This document shows positions 25,534 through 34,708 of a stretch of 53,252 nt of DNA, in pieces. The notes beneath the pieces are model-generated. The model was not told the origin of the DNA, did not search any database, and saw only the letters and a program-made list of their open reading frames with translations. The position numbers and the translations under genes were made by a program. Source of the stretch: Deinococcus sp. Arct2-2 (GTDB lineage Bacteria; Deinococcota; Deinococci; Deinococcales; Deinococcaceae); assembly GCF_004801315.1 (NCBI RefSeq), contig NZ_SSNW01000032.1, positions 1 to 53,252 of the forward strand. Reading direction: 5' to 3'. Position 1 is the stretch's first letter; each line of letters opens with the position of its first letter.

Positions 25534-25677
25534 TAATTGCTGGAAGCTTGCCGCCCCACTGCACTTGTTCAAATTGGACTTCTCGAAATGGGACTTCTGC
25601 AAACTGTACCCATTTATGCTCACGCCCTCTTCATTTCCGTGTTAACTTACGGTCAGGTCAATTACGGAGGTATTTAC

Positions 25678-26130
25678 ATGAAACGAATCGCAATGATGGC
25701 TCTCGTCAGCACCCTCGCCCTTTCCGCCTGCAACCAACCCAACGTGGTGGGCAACAGCGTCAGCAAGGACTTTTCGGCCCTACTGAACACCGCCAGTGGC
25801 TACACCGCCGCCGCCGGAACCGCTGTGTACGTCGATCTTACGGGTGGAGACCGCCGCACGGTTCTCACGGCCACTGGCCTGAAAGCCAACACCGCCTATA
25901 TCGCTCACTTTCACTCCAAGGGCACAGCGGCAGGCAGCACCAACGACTGCACGTCTGGCGGCCCTGTCGTAGGCGGCAAAATTGGTGGCGACACCGTATT
26001 TAGCAGCGACGCTGACGGCAAAGTCACCATTAAGGGCTTCCAGACCACCGCAGACCTGAAAGACGCCGCCTACATCAACATTCACGAGAGCGGAACGCCC
26101 AGCGTGATTCCTCTCTGCGCCGACATCTAA
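25678..26130 (+). CDS. Lipoprotein with CHRD/SodC-like fold (tentative)
   Basis: The 150-residue protein has a type II signal peptide with lipobox LSAC (Cys18). The mature domain has alternating beta-strands with HFHSKGTAAGSTNDCTSGGP, KIGGDTVFSSDADGKVTIKG and YINIHESGTPSVIPLCAD. This is the layout of CHRD and Cu/Zn-superoxide-dismutase-like beta-sandwiches, with His residues at HFH and NIHE and two Cys that could form a disulfide. A complete SodC metal site is not evident, so enzymatic activity should not be assumed. ATG 25678 has GGAGG 7 nt upstream. A terminator follows. Confidence 0.72.
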   Translation: MKRIAMMALVSTLALSACNQPNVVGNSVSKDFSALLNTASGYTAAAGTAVYVDLTGGDRRTVLTATGLKANTAYIAHFHSKGTAAGSTNDCTSGGPVVGGKIGGDTVFSSDADGKVTIKGFQTTADLKDAAYINIHESGTPSVIPLCADI

Positions 26131-26151
26131 ACCTGCTGGACTAAAGCAGGA

Positions 26152-26184
26152 GCGGGAAGCAAGGCACACAGCCAAGCTTCCCGC
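26152..26184. terminator. Hairpin terminator between convergent genes
   Basis: The stem GCGGGAAGC / GCTTCCCGC has a 15-nt loop and is followed by TTCTTGTTG on the plus strand. It serves the lipoprotein gene and possibly the convergent dnaX. Confidence 0.75.
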
Positions 26185-26200
26185 TTCTTGTTGCCTTGAA

Positions 26201-28618
26201 CTAGACCTCGCCCACGTCCTCATCCTCTCCATCGGTTTCGGCCACCACAGACGCAGGGTTGCGGTTCTTGCCGATTTCGCGCACGCGGCCCGAGAATCTG
26301 CCTTTGATTTCCTCATATATGGGGTGGGCGCGGATGTCGGCGGGGCGGCCCGGTGCAGCCTTGAGAGGCGTGGCTTTCAGCTCTGGCGGCGTCAGCTTGG
26401 GCACAGGGTCGGGTCGGGGTGCGGGTGCGGCACGTTCGGGCATGAAGGAGGCATAGGGCGCGTCATCTAATGACGGTGGAGAGGTGCTGCTCTGAGCCGT
26501 GCTGCCCTGTGGCGTCTGGGCCTGAAACTCGCCGCCTACATCGCCCCAATCGGGTTCTTCGGTGATAGCCTCCACGATATACAGTTCGCGGCTGGCCCCC
26601 ACAGGCGTAATGCGGTCTCCGCTTCCGGCATCGCTAGGCGCGGGCGGCGCGTCGGCAACGTGTTCGGCCTCCCAAGGGGCGGGGTCAAGTTCGGGCAGCG
26701 GTGCGGCGGCCACATCGTCAGGGCTGGAACGCTGATGAACACGGGCAGCGGGCGGTTCTATCGTGGCAATTGGAGCAGTGCGGGGCGCGGGCTGGACGGC
26801 CACGTTCTGAACAGGCTTGGACGCCACAGGAGCCGTGTCTATCGGCGCAAACTCTGGCCCCCGGTTGCTGGTGGCAGGGTTACTGGGGGCCGGAGTGGTG
26901 GCGGGGCGCTGGGTGCGGGTGGGCTGGAAGGCTGGCACTTCGGACGCTGGGGGGATGGAGGCGGCGGGCGTCGGAGTGGGTGACGCGGCGGCTTTGGCAC
27001 GGGCTGGAGCCGGAGTCGAAACAGCCTGAGCCACTGCACCAGTTCCCATTGCCCCAGTATTTATTCCACCAGCGCCCATCTTCTGCCGCTTGGTACCTTC
27101 CGGTGTTACCAATTCAAACGCCACCGGCCCGAACACACGCAGCACCAGCGCAGCCAGTTCGTCGTATTTGCTCACCACTTGCTTGGCATGAAAAGCGTTC
27201 TTATCGTCGTAAGTCAGGCTAACAAATCCGGCTTCGGCGTGCGTGCGGGCAGGCTTGAGGAAGGCCCGGAGTTGCATGCTGGCCTGCCGGGTCACCTCGG
27301 CCCAACTGCCCTGCACTGCGGCTGGCGCGGCTTCTTCCAAGTCTTCTAGCGCAGCGTTGACGGCTTCCCGCACAGGCGCAGGCCCGTTGCTTCTGGCCCC
27401 CACACTCTGCCGCGCCCCCGGATCGAAGTCGGCCACCGCAGGGCCAGAAGTCGCCACCCGCGCTCCGCCCGCTTTCAGGCTCGCCAATTCTTTTTCTAGA
27501 CGGTTCAGACGTTGGGTCATGTCGGCGGGAATGGCGGCGGCGGTTTGGGTGCGGCCCGCACTGGCAGAAGCGATACCTCCGCCCCCGGCGTCGGCAGCCA
27601 ACAGCGCGTGTGTGAGCGCGAGTTCTAGGCTCAGGCCATCGGCAGAGCGGGCAAAGCGGGAATCTTGTTCGTCCAGCGCGGCCTGCAATTTGAGAAGCCG
27701 GGGCACGTCTGCGCCGTCCATCTTCTCGCCGCCCAAGCCAAGTTCGGCGTGGAGGGCCAACCCAAAGGCCGCCACCAAGCCTTCTACCACCGTGCGGGCC
27801 GCGAATCCATCGCGGTAGAGCTGGCCCGCACCCTGAATCGCGCCGCCTGCATCGCCCAGCATCAGGGCCGAAGCGATGCCGCGCACGCGCTCGCTGGGAG
27901 GCAGGCCCAAGGCGTCTTCTACGGCTGCCCGCGTGACCGCCGTGCCCGCCGCCAGCATCCGTTCCAGCAGGCTTTCGCCGTCGCGCATGGCTCCATCGGC
28001 CAAGCGCCCGATCAGTTGCAGGGCGTCCGGGTCGGCGTTCATGCCTTCCTTTTGCGCCAAGCCCGCCAATTTTCCGGCGATTTCTTCGGGCGTCAGGCGG
28101 CGGAATCGGTAGTGCTGGCAGCGGCTCAGAATAGTTGGGATGATCTTTTCCGGCTCGGTTGTGGCGAGGATAAAAATAACGTGGCTGGGCGGTTCTTCCA
28201 GCGTTTTCAGCAGCGCGTTGAAGGCGTTGCGCGTCATCATGTGCGCTTCGTCCAGAATGTAGATTTTTTTGCCGCCGCGCATGGCCGCGAGGCCCACTTT
28301 CTCGCGCAAGTCGCGCACATCGTCTACCGAGTTGTTGCTTGCCGCGTCAATTTCCAGCACGTCGGGATGGTTGCCGCTTCGCACACTCAGGCACGATTCG
28401 CACTCGCCGCACGGCTTCGGACTTGGCCCGGTGCAGTTGGCGGTCATGGCGATCAGGCGGGCGGTGGTGGTTTTGCCCACGCCACGCGGCCCCGAAAACA
28501 GGTAGGCGTGCCCCACGCGGCCCTGTTCCAGAGCGGCTCGCAGCACATCTTTGACATGTTCTTGCCCCACCACTTCATCCCAACGAATAGGCCGCGCCCG
28601 CTGATAAATGGCGCTCAT
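26201..28618 (-). CDS. dnaX: DNA polymerase III subunit gamma/tau
   Basis: The 805-residue clamp-loader ATPase has Walker A GPRGVGKTTTARLIA, a zinc motif (CTGPSPKPCGECESC), Walker B LDEAHMMTRNAFNALLKTLEEPP, sensor 1 LATTEPEKIIPTILSRCQ and the lid domain. A long low-complexity Pro/Ala-rich region (about residues 540-780) and a Deinococcus-type tail follow. A domain that may bind DnaE or other partners is around VSLTYDDKNAFHAKQVVSKYDELAALVLRVFGP. I see no A-rich slippery site where gamma would be made, so frameshift production of gamma is not evident. ATG 28618 is the family start. Confidence 0.96.
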   Translation of the reverse strand: MSAIYQRARPIRWDEVVGQEHVKDVLRAALEQGRVGHAYLFSGPRGVGKTTTARLIAMTANCTGPSPKPCGECESCLSVRSGNHPDVLEIDAASNNSVDDVRDLREKVGLAAMRGGKKIYILDEAHMMTRNAFNALLKTLEEPPSHVIFILATTEPEKIIPTILSRCQHYRFRRLTPEEIAGKLAGLAQKEGMNADPDALQLIGRLADGAMRDGESLLERMLAAGTAVTRAAVEDALGLPPSERVRGIASALMLGDAGGAIQGAGQLYRDGFAARTVVEGLVAAFGLALHAELGLGGEKMDGADVPRLLKLQAALDEQDSRFARSADGLSLELALTHALLAADAGGGGIASASAGRTQTAAAIPADMTQRLNRLEKELASLKAGGARVATSGPAVADFDPGARQSVGARSNGPAPVREAVNAALEDLEEAAPAAVQGSWAEVTRQASMQLRAFLKPARTHAEAGFVSLTYDDKNAFHAKQVVSKYDELAALVLRVFGPVAFELVTPEGTKRQKMGAGGINTGAMGTGAVAQAVSTPAPARAKAAASPTPTPAASIPPASEVPAFQPTRTQRPATTPAPSNPATSNRGPEFAPIDTAPVASKPVQNVAVQPAPRTAPIATIEPPAARVHQRSSPDDVAAAPLPELDPAPWEAEHVADAPPAPSDAGSGDRITPVGASRELYIVEAITEEPDWGDVGGEFQAQTPQGSTAQSSTSPPSLDDAPYASFMPERAAPAPRPDPVPKLTPPELKATPLKAAPGRPADIRAHPIYEEIKGRFSGRVREIGKNRNPASVVAETDGEDEDVGEV

Positions 28619-28900
28619 CGGGAGGCCTTATTCCGGTTGAATCCCGTCTGTCTGGAATTCAGTCCGGCCCGTTGGACGGAGGCCGTATCAGCGGGGGCAT
28701 GTGGGGTGTGGAGTGTGGGGTGTACGGCAAGGCTCAGGGCCGAGATTGGCCCCAGCAGGCGGCATTTTTCTTCTGACCTCTGACCACGTTGCACTGACCC
28801 TTGCCCCCACAATTCATTCACCTGCACAGTCTAAAGCGGGGGCGCGGCGGGCGGGGTGAGGTAGGCGGGAGTTGGGCGGGGAGGGAGGCGGAGGTGGAAG

Positions 28901-29004
28901 GTGAACCCCCCCGTTGCTGGCGCAACGCCCCCCCTTAGAGGGGAGGACCAAAAGCTGTTGCGCTCCCCTTGAGGGGGGCTGGCTGCGAAGCAGACTGGGG
29001 GTTG
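28901..29004 (+). repeat. Repeat A copy 5
   Basis: A full-length copy upstream of mutY. An apparent N-terminal extension of the mutY frame runs through it and is not coding. Confidence 0.85.
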
Positions 29005-29046
29005 TTCTTCCCGCCTTTCATCACGGAAACTCCTGCCCCACCCCTT

Positions 29047-29052
29047 TACACT
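29047..29052 (+). promoter_or_regulatory. -10 box TACACT (leaderless GTG)
   Basis: The box sits 6 nt before GTG 29059 of mutY. Confidence 0.65.
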
Positions 29053-29058
29053 CAGCCC

Positions 29059-30117
29059 GTGACCCCCGCCCCGCCCCAGCAAGGAAAACCCATTCCCGCC
29101 GTGCAGGAGGCGCTCCTGTCGTGGTTTGACCACTCCGGGCGGGCGCTGCCGTGGCGCTTGGGCGAAGAAGGCGCACGCGATCCGTACCGCGTGTGGGTAG
29201 CCGAAATCCTGCTTCAGCAAACGCAGGTGGCGCGGGGGTTGGTGTACTACGAGCGCTTTCTAACGGCCTTTCCGAGTGTGCAGGCGTTAGCCGAAGCGCC
29301 CATAGACGCCGTGCTGAAGGCGTGGGAGGGCTGCGGCTACTACGCCCGCGCCCGCAATTTGCACAAGGCAGCGGGCGTGATGGTGACGGGCGGCGTTCCA
29401 AGCACCTATGCGGGTTGGCTGGCCTTGCCGGGGGTGGGGCCATACACAGCGGCGGCAGTGTCTAGCCTCGCCTTCAACGAGGGGCGGGCCGTGAACGACG
29501 GCAACGTGCGGCGCGTGCTGGCGCGGCTGTACGGCGAACGTCTGCCTACTGAACCTTGGGTGCAGGCGCGGGCCGACGCTCTGCTTGCCCAGAGTCGTCC
29601 CGGAGCCTTCAACGAAGCGGTCATGGACTTAGGAGCCACCATCTGCACGCCCAAAGCGCCGCGTTGCGAAGCGTGCCCGCTGGCCGCGTGGTGTGAGGCG
29701 AGCGCCAGTGGCGAGCCGACAGCGTTTCCGGCCCCCAAAGTGCGGGCAGCGGTGCGGGATGTGGGGGCGGTGGCCGTCCTGATCGGCAACGGGGAAAACG
29801 CTGTGCTGGAGCGCCGCCAAGGGGCCTTGTTGGGCGGTCTGATGGGCTTGCCCTCCGAACTGCGGGAGCCGGATGAAGCGGCGGCAGAGGCTTTGGCCCG
29901 CTTATGCACCCGCTTAGACGCCACGCCGGGGGCCATGTTGGGCACAGTCACGCACGCCATGACACACCGCCGCATCGTGCTGGACGTGTACGCCGCCAAC
30001 TCAGCGCAGGCCCGGACGCCCGTGCAGGACGCCGCCCTGTCGCGGCTGGATCACAAAGCGTTGGGGCTACTGGAAGCGCGGCGCGGGTCTTTGTTTGGGG
30101 TACAGGATTTGGTTTAG
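29059..30117 (+). CDS. mutY: A/G-specific adenine glycosylase MutY
   Basis: The 352-residue protein removes adenine opposite 8-oxoguanine. The catalytic Glu is in VAEILLQQTQV, the HhH is LALPGVGPYTAAAVSSLAF, and the catalytic Asp is in AVNDGNVRRVLARLYG. The [4Fe-4S] ligands are CTPKAPRCEACPLAAWC (C-x6-C-x2-C-x5-C). The C-terminal NUDIX-like domain recognises oxidised G (RRQGALLGGLMGLPSEL). The GTG at 29059 is chosen because it is 6 nt behind TACACT. The open frame back to 28969 lies in repeat A. Its TAG stop overlaps the TAA of the convergent exonuclease gene. Confidence 0.95.
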   Translation: MTPAPPQQGKPIPAVQEALLSWFDHSGRALPWRLGEEGARDPYRVWVAEILLQQTQVARGLVYYERFLTAFPSVQALAEAPIDAVLKAWEGCGYYARARNLHKAAGVMVTGGVPSTYAGWLALPGVGPYTAAAVSSLAFNEGRAVNDGNVRRVLARLYGERLPTEPWVQARADALLAQSRPGAFNEAVMDLGATICTPKAPRCEACPLAAWCEASASGEPTAFPAPKVRAAVRDVGAVAVLIGNGENAVLERRQGALLGGLMGLPSELREPDEAAAEALARLCTRLDATPGAMLGTVTHAMTHRRIVLDVYAANSAQARTPVQDAALSRLDHKALGLLEARRGSLFGVQDLV

Positions 30118-30680
30118 TCCGCAGCAGGCCACTGCCCCGCCTGCACTAGTCCAGCCACCAGTGCGGCGATATTCCAAGCGTCGTCTTCGCCGCAGTGGTG
30201 GCGGCCTTCTAGGGGTAAACCCGCGTGCGCCAAGGCCTGCGCCATGCCCAATCGCGGCGAGTTGTGGGCAGCGGCATAGACCTGTTTGGCGTTGCTGTGG
30301 CGCGAACTGAACGGGTACGGCACGCCTGTCGCCCCGCACTGCCGCCTGAATTGATTGCGGTCATAGTCTCCCCAACTGGCCCAAGAGCGCGAATCGGCGT
30401 GGTACTCACGGCGCAGCATTTCGCATGCCTCTGCAAAGGTCAGGCCGCCCTGTACGTCTGCCGCCGTAATCCCCGTCAGTTCGGTGCAAAAGGCGCTCAC
30501 TTCTGACCGCTCTGGGCGCACCTTGATGCTGCGGCGCTCTACGCGTTCCAGCGTGCGGAGGTTCAGCACACATAGACCGATTTCTATAATTTCGTTGACC
30601 TGTCCGGGCGGCGGCTGGGTATCCCAACAGGTGGCTTCTATGTCGATGATGTTCAGCAGATCGGCGTCAGCGTAAGTCAT
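30114..30680 (-). CDS. DEDDh 3'-5' exonuclease, ERI-1/KapD-like
   Basis: The 188-residue protein is of the RNase T/ExoIII fold. Motif I is IIDIEATCWD (D and E ligands), motif II SWGDYDRNQFRRQC, and motif III HHCGEDDAWNIAALV (His-x-x-x-x-Asp). Relatives of this short ERI-1-like branch trim RNA or single-stranded DNA ends. ATG 30680 has AAGGA upstream. The stop codon overlaps mutY's stop tail-to-tail, so the two convergent genes share no spacer. Confidence 0.85.
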   Translation of the reverse strand: MTYADADLLNIIDIEATCWDTQPPPGQVNEIIEIGLCVLNLRTLERVERRSIKVRPERSEVSAFCTELTGITAADVQGGLTFAEACEMLRREYHADSRSWASWGDYDRNQFRRQCGATGVPYPFSSRHSNAKQVYAAAHNSPRLGMAQALAHAGLPLEGRHHCGEDDAWNIAALVAGLVQAGQWPAAD

Positions 30681-30894
30681 GGCTTCCTTTCCAACGCGGC
30701 GCGGGGCAGGTTGGTGAGGCTCAAGCTAAAGCGTTCATTCTCGCCGCGCCTGTGCCAAATGACTTGGGCCAAATGACTTGGGCCAAATGACGTGGAGCAA
30801 ATGACTTGTTCACGGCCCTCTGCACATAAAAACGCTTCACACCCTAAAGAGCATGAAGCGCCGCAGTGCCCTGTATTCCAATACCCCTGCTCCT

Positions 30895-32886
30895 CTACCC
30901 CCCCTCCACCCAGCGCCCAGCATTCAGGCTGAGGCTGGCTTCGTCGCGGGCGCGGGCCAGTCGCCAGCGGCCCTGTGCGTCTTGCCGGGCCACCCACGCC
31001 GAAGCTGCGTCGCTGGCGCTGAGGTGACGCAGGCCGAGTGCGCCAGCTTGTTCCAACAGACTCGCCAATTGCACGGCTCTAGCATCGTGCACACCTTCCA
31101 AAATCACGCCGCCTTGTACCAACCAAGCGTCGTTGGGGCGCGGGGCAGCAGAAGCCGGAGCCGCCGCAACCGTTCCCACAGCACCGCCAAATAGGCCCCC
31201 TAGCGCACCGCCGCCCACGTCTTCTCCACCCATTCCTCCGCCACCTAGCCCCCCACCAAAGTCGAACACGTCCAGCAGGCCGCTCAGCGCGTCGGCCCCG
31301 AAGGTAGAGGTGACTTCCTGTGCGGCGCGGTATTCGGCGCGGGCTTCTTGCAGCATGGCTTCGGCGTCGGCCAAGGTTTGGGCGTAGTTTTCGCGGGCAT
31401 CGGCAGACATCGGGCCTAAACGCCGCTGGGCACGCAAGGTATCGGCCAAGCGGCCAAGGCGCTGGGTGGTTTCTCCGGCCAAGTGCCGCACCGTGTCGTA
31501 TTCGTGAACCACATGATCGGCGCGGGCATCGAAGTCTTCGCGTTGCTGGGCGGCCTCTCCCATTCGGCGTTCCAGCAGTGTCCAGAGGGTGGCCGGGTCT
31601 ACGTCTTCGCCGCGTGCCAGTGCAGCGCGGGCGGCCTCAAGCGCGGGGGCCAAATCCATGTCTGCGCCGGGAACATCGCGGGCGGCGCGTTCCACGTCCA
31701 TCAGTTCGCGCTGGCGCTCCAGCAGCAGTTCTGCGGCGGCCTGATCCAAATCTGGGCTGGTGAGGGTGTTCAGGGTGGCGCTCAGTTCGCGCAGTTCGTC
31801 GGTAGCCAGTCCGCCGCCGCTGACGGTCATTCGGGCTACATCCAGCGCTAGGCGGGCAGCCTGCACCGCCGCGCTGTCCGGCAGTCCGACCAGTTGGGCA
31901 GCAATACTGTCGAGTTCCGCACGCTGCACACTCAGGGCTGCGTCACGCGCCGCTTCCAGCTCAATGCGCCACGCACTCACCACTTCGGGCAGCAGCGAAC
32001 CGCCGTGCTGCTGGTTCTTCAGTTTGTTATGACGGGCGTCCAAGTCGGCGCGGGCGTGCAGCAGCGGCCCAAATTCGCGGCCCAAGTCGGCCAGTTGGCG
32101 GGTGGCATGTTCTTGCTCCAGCACCAACACGCGGGCCTGTGCCTCGGCCTGCACTTCGGCAGACACGGGAACCATCTGGGGCGCGTCTACGGTTCCTTCG
32201 GCGGTCAGGGTCTGCACCACCGACGATTCCAGTTGCTTGCGGAGGGTAAAGGTGATGTTGCGGGCGCGTTCTACCTCGGCAGGCAGCAGCGTGCCCTGCT
32301 TTTGGGCATCCGCCACCTGCGTGATCAGGTTATCCAAGCGGCGCACTTCTTTGCCGCCCATCGCCTGCACCCGCCGGAAGGTGGCTTGCAATTCCGCCAA
32401 ATCCTGCGCCTGTGCCACCAGCCCTTCTTGCAGGCGGCGCTCCATGCGGGCAATCAGGTCTTGACCCTCTTGCAGCAGCATCCCGGTATCTTTTCCGGCC
32501 TCTTCTTCCTGCCGTGCCACACCCAAAATGCCGCGCAGGCGCTGAGCTTCGGGCCAGTCGAAGTACAGCCCGAACCGCTTGGCCCCGTCTTCCAGTTGCA
32601 CGATGGTGTTCTCGGCAAAACTGGGCAGCAGGCGTTCCTGCGTAGTCTTCATCAATTGATCGATCACGTCCGACACGCGCCGTTTGGCGAGAGCCGCCGG
32701 AACGCTCAGTTGCAATCTCTTGAAAACTTCCCGCTTGAGAATGTCTTCGAGCATTCCAGCGTCGAGTTTTTCGGACGTGGTGCCGCGAGCTTGCGCGGCG
32801 TCTTGCAAGATGCGCTCTAGGGCGCGGGGCGACACCAGGTCACCCAACATCCGCACGGGCAGGCGGTGCAAGGCGGAGGGACTCAT
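30895..32886 (-). CDS. Large coiled-coil protein, gene C of novel cluster
   Basis: The 663-residue, mostly helical protein has long coiled-coil segments (about residues 100-560; for example LQEGLVAQAQDLAELQATFRRVQ and LRKQLESSVVQTL). A Gly-rich segment follows (GGGLGGGGMGGEDVGGGALGGLFGG, about 565-590), then a small C-terminal domain (NDAWLVQGGVILEGVHDARAVQLASLLEQAG). Residues 11-78 align without gaps to residues 10-77 of protein A (34705-35439), with 21 identities by my count, so both share an N-terminal helical domain. There is no signal peptide or membrane helix. ATG 32886 lies 6 nt behind TAGGCT (leaderless), so C has its own promoter. I recognise no family. A cytoskeletal or scaffold role is only a guess. 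Confidence 0.8.
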   Translation of the reverse strand: MSPSALHRLPVRMLGDLVSPRALERILQDAAQARGTTSEKLDAGMLEDILKREVFKRLQLSVPAALAKRRVSDVIDQLMKTTQERLLPSFAENTIVQLEDGAKRFGLYFDWPEAQRLRGILGVARQEEEAGKDTGMLLQEGQDLIARMERRLQEGLVAQAQDLAELQATFRRVQAMGGKEVRRLDNLITQVADAQKQGTLLPAEVERARNITFTLRKQLESSVVQTLTAEGTVDAPQMVPVSAEVQAEAQARVLVLEQEHATRQLADLGREFGPLLHARADLDARHNKLKNQQHGGSLLPEVVSAWRIELEAARDAALSVQRAELDSIAAQLVGLPDSAAVQAARLALDVARMTVSGGGLATDELRELSATLNTLTSPDLDQAAAELLLERQRELMDVERAARDVPGADMDLAPALEAARAALARGEDVDPATLWTLLERRMGEAAQQREDFDARADHVVHEYDTVRHLAGETTQRLGRLADTLRAQRRLGPMSADARENYAQTLADAEAMLQEARAEYRAAQEVTSTFGADALSGLLDVFDFGGGLGGGGMGGEDVGGGALGGLFGGAVGTVAAAPASAAPRPNDAWLVQGGVILEGVHDARAVQLASLLEQAGALGLRHLSASDAASAWVARQDAQGRWRLARARDEASLSLNAGRWVEGG

Positions 32887-32892
32887 AAGTTC

Positions 32893-32898
32893 AGCCTA
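32893..32898 (-). promoter_or_regulatory. -10 box TAGGCT (leaderless)
   Basis: The box sits 6 nt before ATG 32886 of gene C. The gap to gene B (32887-33064) also has a short imperfect tandem (GTCAGTGGTGAGTG, twice, at about 32957-32986). Confidence 0.6.
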
Positions 32899-33064
32899 CC
32901 GCCGCGCCCACACGCTGTCGTTGTGCCATTCGTCATTGATGGGGCAAAGCTTTCGGTCAGTGGTGAGTGGTCAGTGGTGAGTGGGAAAGGCGTGGGGGCC
33001 GTACCGTCTGCGCTCCAAACACGGACGGCAGTGTTGAAACCCATGCCCCTAGCCGGACTCTGGG

Positions 33065-34708
33065 TCATACTTCTTCATCCCAGTCCAAGCTCTGCTGGGT
33101 GGCGTTTTTGGGCGTGCTGGGTTTGCCGAGCAGCCCAAATTGCTCGCACAGGCCCCGGAATCCGAAGGCGGTCAGGCCAATCGCCAGCGCACTGGTCAGC
33201 GCCCACAGCGGCAGGCCATACGCGCCCTGCATCAAGCTGAAGTTGGTGGCGGCCCGCAGGAAGCCCACGCCGGTAGCGTCCCCAATTGCGCCCAACAGTC
33301 CCATCAGACCCTCGAGCAGCAGCGGCAGCAGCAGCAAAATCAGGCCCCCGGCAATGGCCCGCCAATAGGTGTTGCGGCCCCCGAAGGCGAGGTTCAGCAG
33401 GTACAGCGGAATAAACGCCAACAGCGCCAGCAGTGCGAATACGATGACGCGCAGCCAGCCGCCAAACGAGCGGGCCACACCCGCCGAAGTCGCGTTCAGG
33501 GCACTGGCAGGCTGTCCGGCCACCCGGCGTTCCAAGTTGCCCACTTCTCCGATGAGAGCCTGAATATCGGCGGGGCGCAGGGCTTGGCGGGTTTGCGCGG
33601 CAGTCAGGTCTTGCACCAGATCGGGGTAGCCGCTGTCGCTCCGGGTGTCTTCGGAGGTAGTCGCCAATGCCGTAGTGGCCGAAGCCAAAGCGGTGCGGGC
33701 GGTGGGGCCGTCGGCGTGGCTGGCAGCGTTCAGGGCGCGGCCCAGTGCGCCGTACACGCCGTCCATACCCCGCGCGGCTGCGGTGGGTGCCGTCGTTGGG
33801 GCGGGCGTAGGGTCAGGCGTGGTTGTCGGCGCTGGCGTGGGAGGAACTTGAATGGGAGAGGGCGTGGGCGCCGTGCCGCCTGCCGGGGCAGTGCCACCCG
33901 CTGGAGCAGTGCCGCCCGCCACCGCTGCTTTGGGCGGATTGGCTAAGGCGCGGTTCAGGGCCGCCGTGCCCGTTCTGAGCGCCGTCAGAGACTGACCCAG
34001 CGCCGCCGTTTCGCCTGCTGTGAGTTGCCCCAGTGCGCCCGTAAACTGCTCGACTTTCAGGCTGCCCACGCCCTGCGCGTTTTGCACCACCGTAAACCAA
34101 CCGGTGGCCCGCGCCAGATTCAGGTAAGCCGCGCCGCTGCGAACCGGGCGGGCCGAGGCCAACGCCGTACTGACCTGCAAGGCCGCCGAACGTTGCAAGC
34201 GCCAAGCTACGCGCTCCAGCTTCCCGGCGCGTGCATCGGTGGTCAGGGCTTGTGCGCCCGAAGCACTCAGGCCAAATTCACGCGCCAGCACGCGCAGTTG
34301 GGCGTCGCCGTTGGCGGGTGCGCCCGCCAGCAGGGTCAGGGTCTGGTCTTGCAGGGCGCGGCGCATCAGGCCACGCGCCAGCAAAATCTGGGCCTGTACC
34401 TCGGCGGGCGTGCGGGCCAGTGCAGCGCGTGCGCCCGCCAGTGCGTCGCTGATGCCGCCTGCGATCTGGCGGTTGCGCAAGGTGGGATCAAGCTGCTTGA
34501 AGGACTCTGCCGCCCGGTCAAGCTGCGTCAGGGTGGCTTCCGCGCTGGTGGTGCGGGCCGTGTACGCCGCGTCGAGGCTGGTGGCAACCGCGTTGTAGGC
34601 GCTCAGGTCTTGTGCGCCCGCACTGCCCAAGAGGGCCAGCAGCACGGTGCCTGCGAAGGCGGCGGACGCTTTGGCCCACTGCCCGCCGTGATTCTCACTG
34701 GTCTTCAT
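33065..34708 (-). CDS. Exported protein with C-terminal membrane helices, gene B of novel cluster
   Basis: The 547-residue protein has an N-terminal signal peptide (ASAAFAGTVLLALLGSAGAQ), an all-helical extracytoplasmic region (about 30-275), and a low-complexity linker with GGTAPA repeats and PTPAPTT repeats (about 275-325). A second helical region follows, then about three membrane helices near the C-terminus (WLRVIVFALLALLAFIPLYLLNLAFG; AIAGGLILLLLPLLLEGLMGLLGAI; LPLWALTSALAIGLTAFGF) and a cytoplasmic tail ending DWDEEV. ATG 34708 overlaps the TGA of gene A as ATGA, so A and B are translationally coupled. I recognise no family. Topology suggests a membrane-anchored sensor or scaffold. Confidence 0.8.
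   Translation of the reverse strand: MKTSENHGGQWAKASAAFAGTVLLALLGSAGAQDLSAYNAVATSLDAAYTARTTSAEATLTQLDRAAESFKQLDPTLRNRQIAGGISDALAGARAALARTPAEVQAQILLARGLMRRALQDQTLTLLAGAPANGDAQLRVLAREFGLSASGAQALTTDARAGKLERVAWRLQRSAALQVSTALASARPVRSGAAYLNLARATGWFTVVQNAQGVGSLKVEQFTGALGQLTAGETAALGQSLTALRTGTAALNRALANPPKAAVAGGTAPAGGTAPAGGTAPTPSPIQVPPTPAPTTTPDPTPAPTTAPTAAARGMDGVYGALGRALNAASHADGPTARTALASATTALATTSEDTRSDSGYPDLVQDLTAAQTRQALRPADIQALIGEVGNLERRVAGQPASALNATSAGVARSFGGWLRVIVFALLALLAFIPLYLLNLAFGGRNTYWRAIAGGLILLLLPLLLEGLMGLLGAIGDATGVGFLRAATNFSLMQGAYGLPLWALTSALAIGLTAFGFRGLCEQFGLLGKPSTPKNATQQSLDWDEEV

Noticed and set aside
28258..28275. A run of seven A on the coding strand of dnaX as a possible slippery site
   Set aside because: It lies near codon 115 in the conserved ATPase core (GGKKIYILDEAH), far before the place where a gamma form would end.
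28969..29058. N-terminal extension of mutY
   Set aside because: It runs through repeat A and the TACACT promoter. The GTG at 29059 explains the start better.
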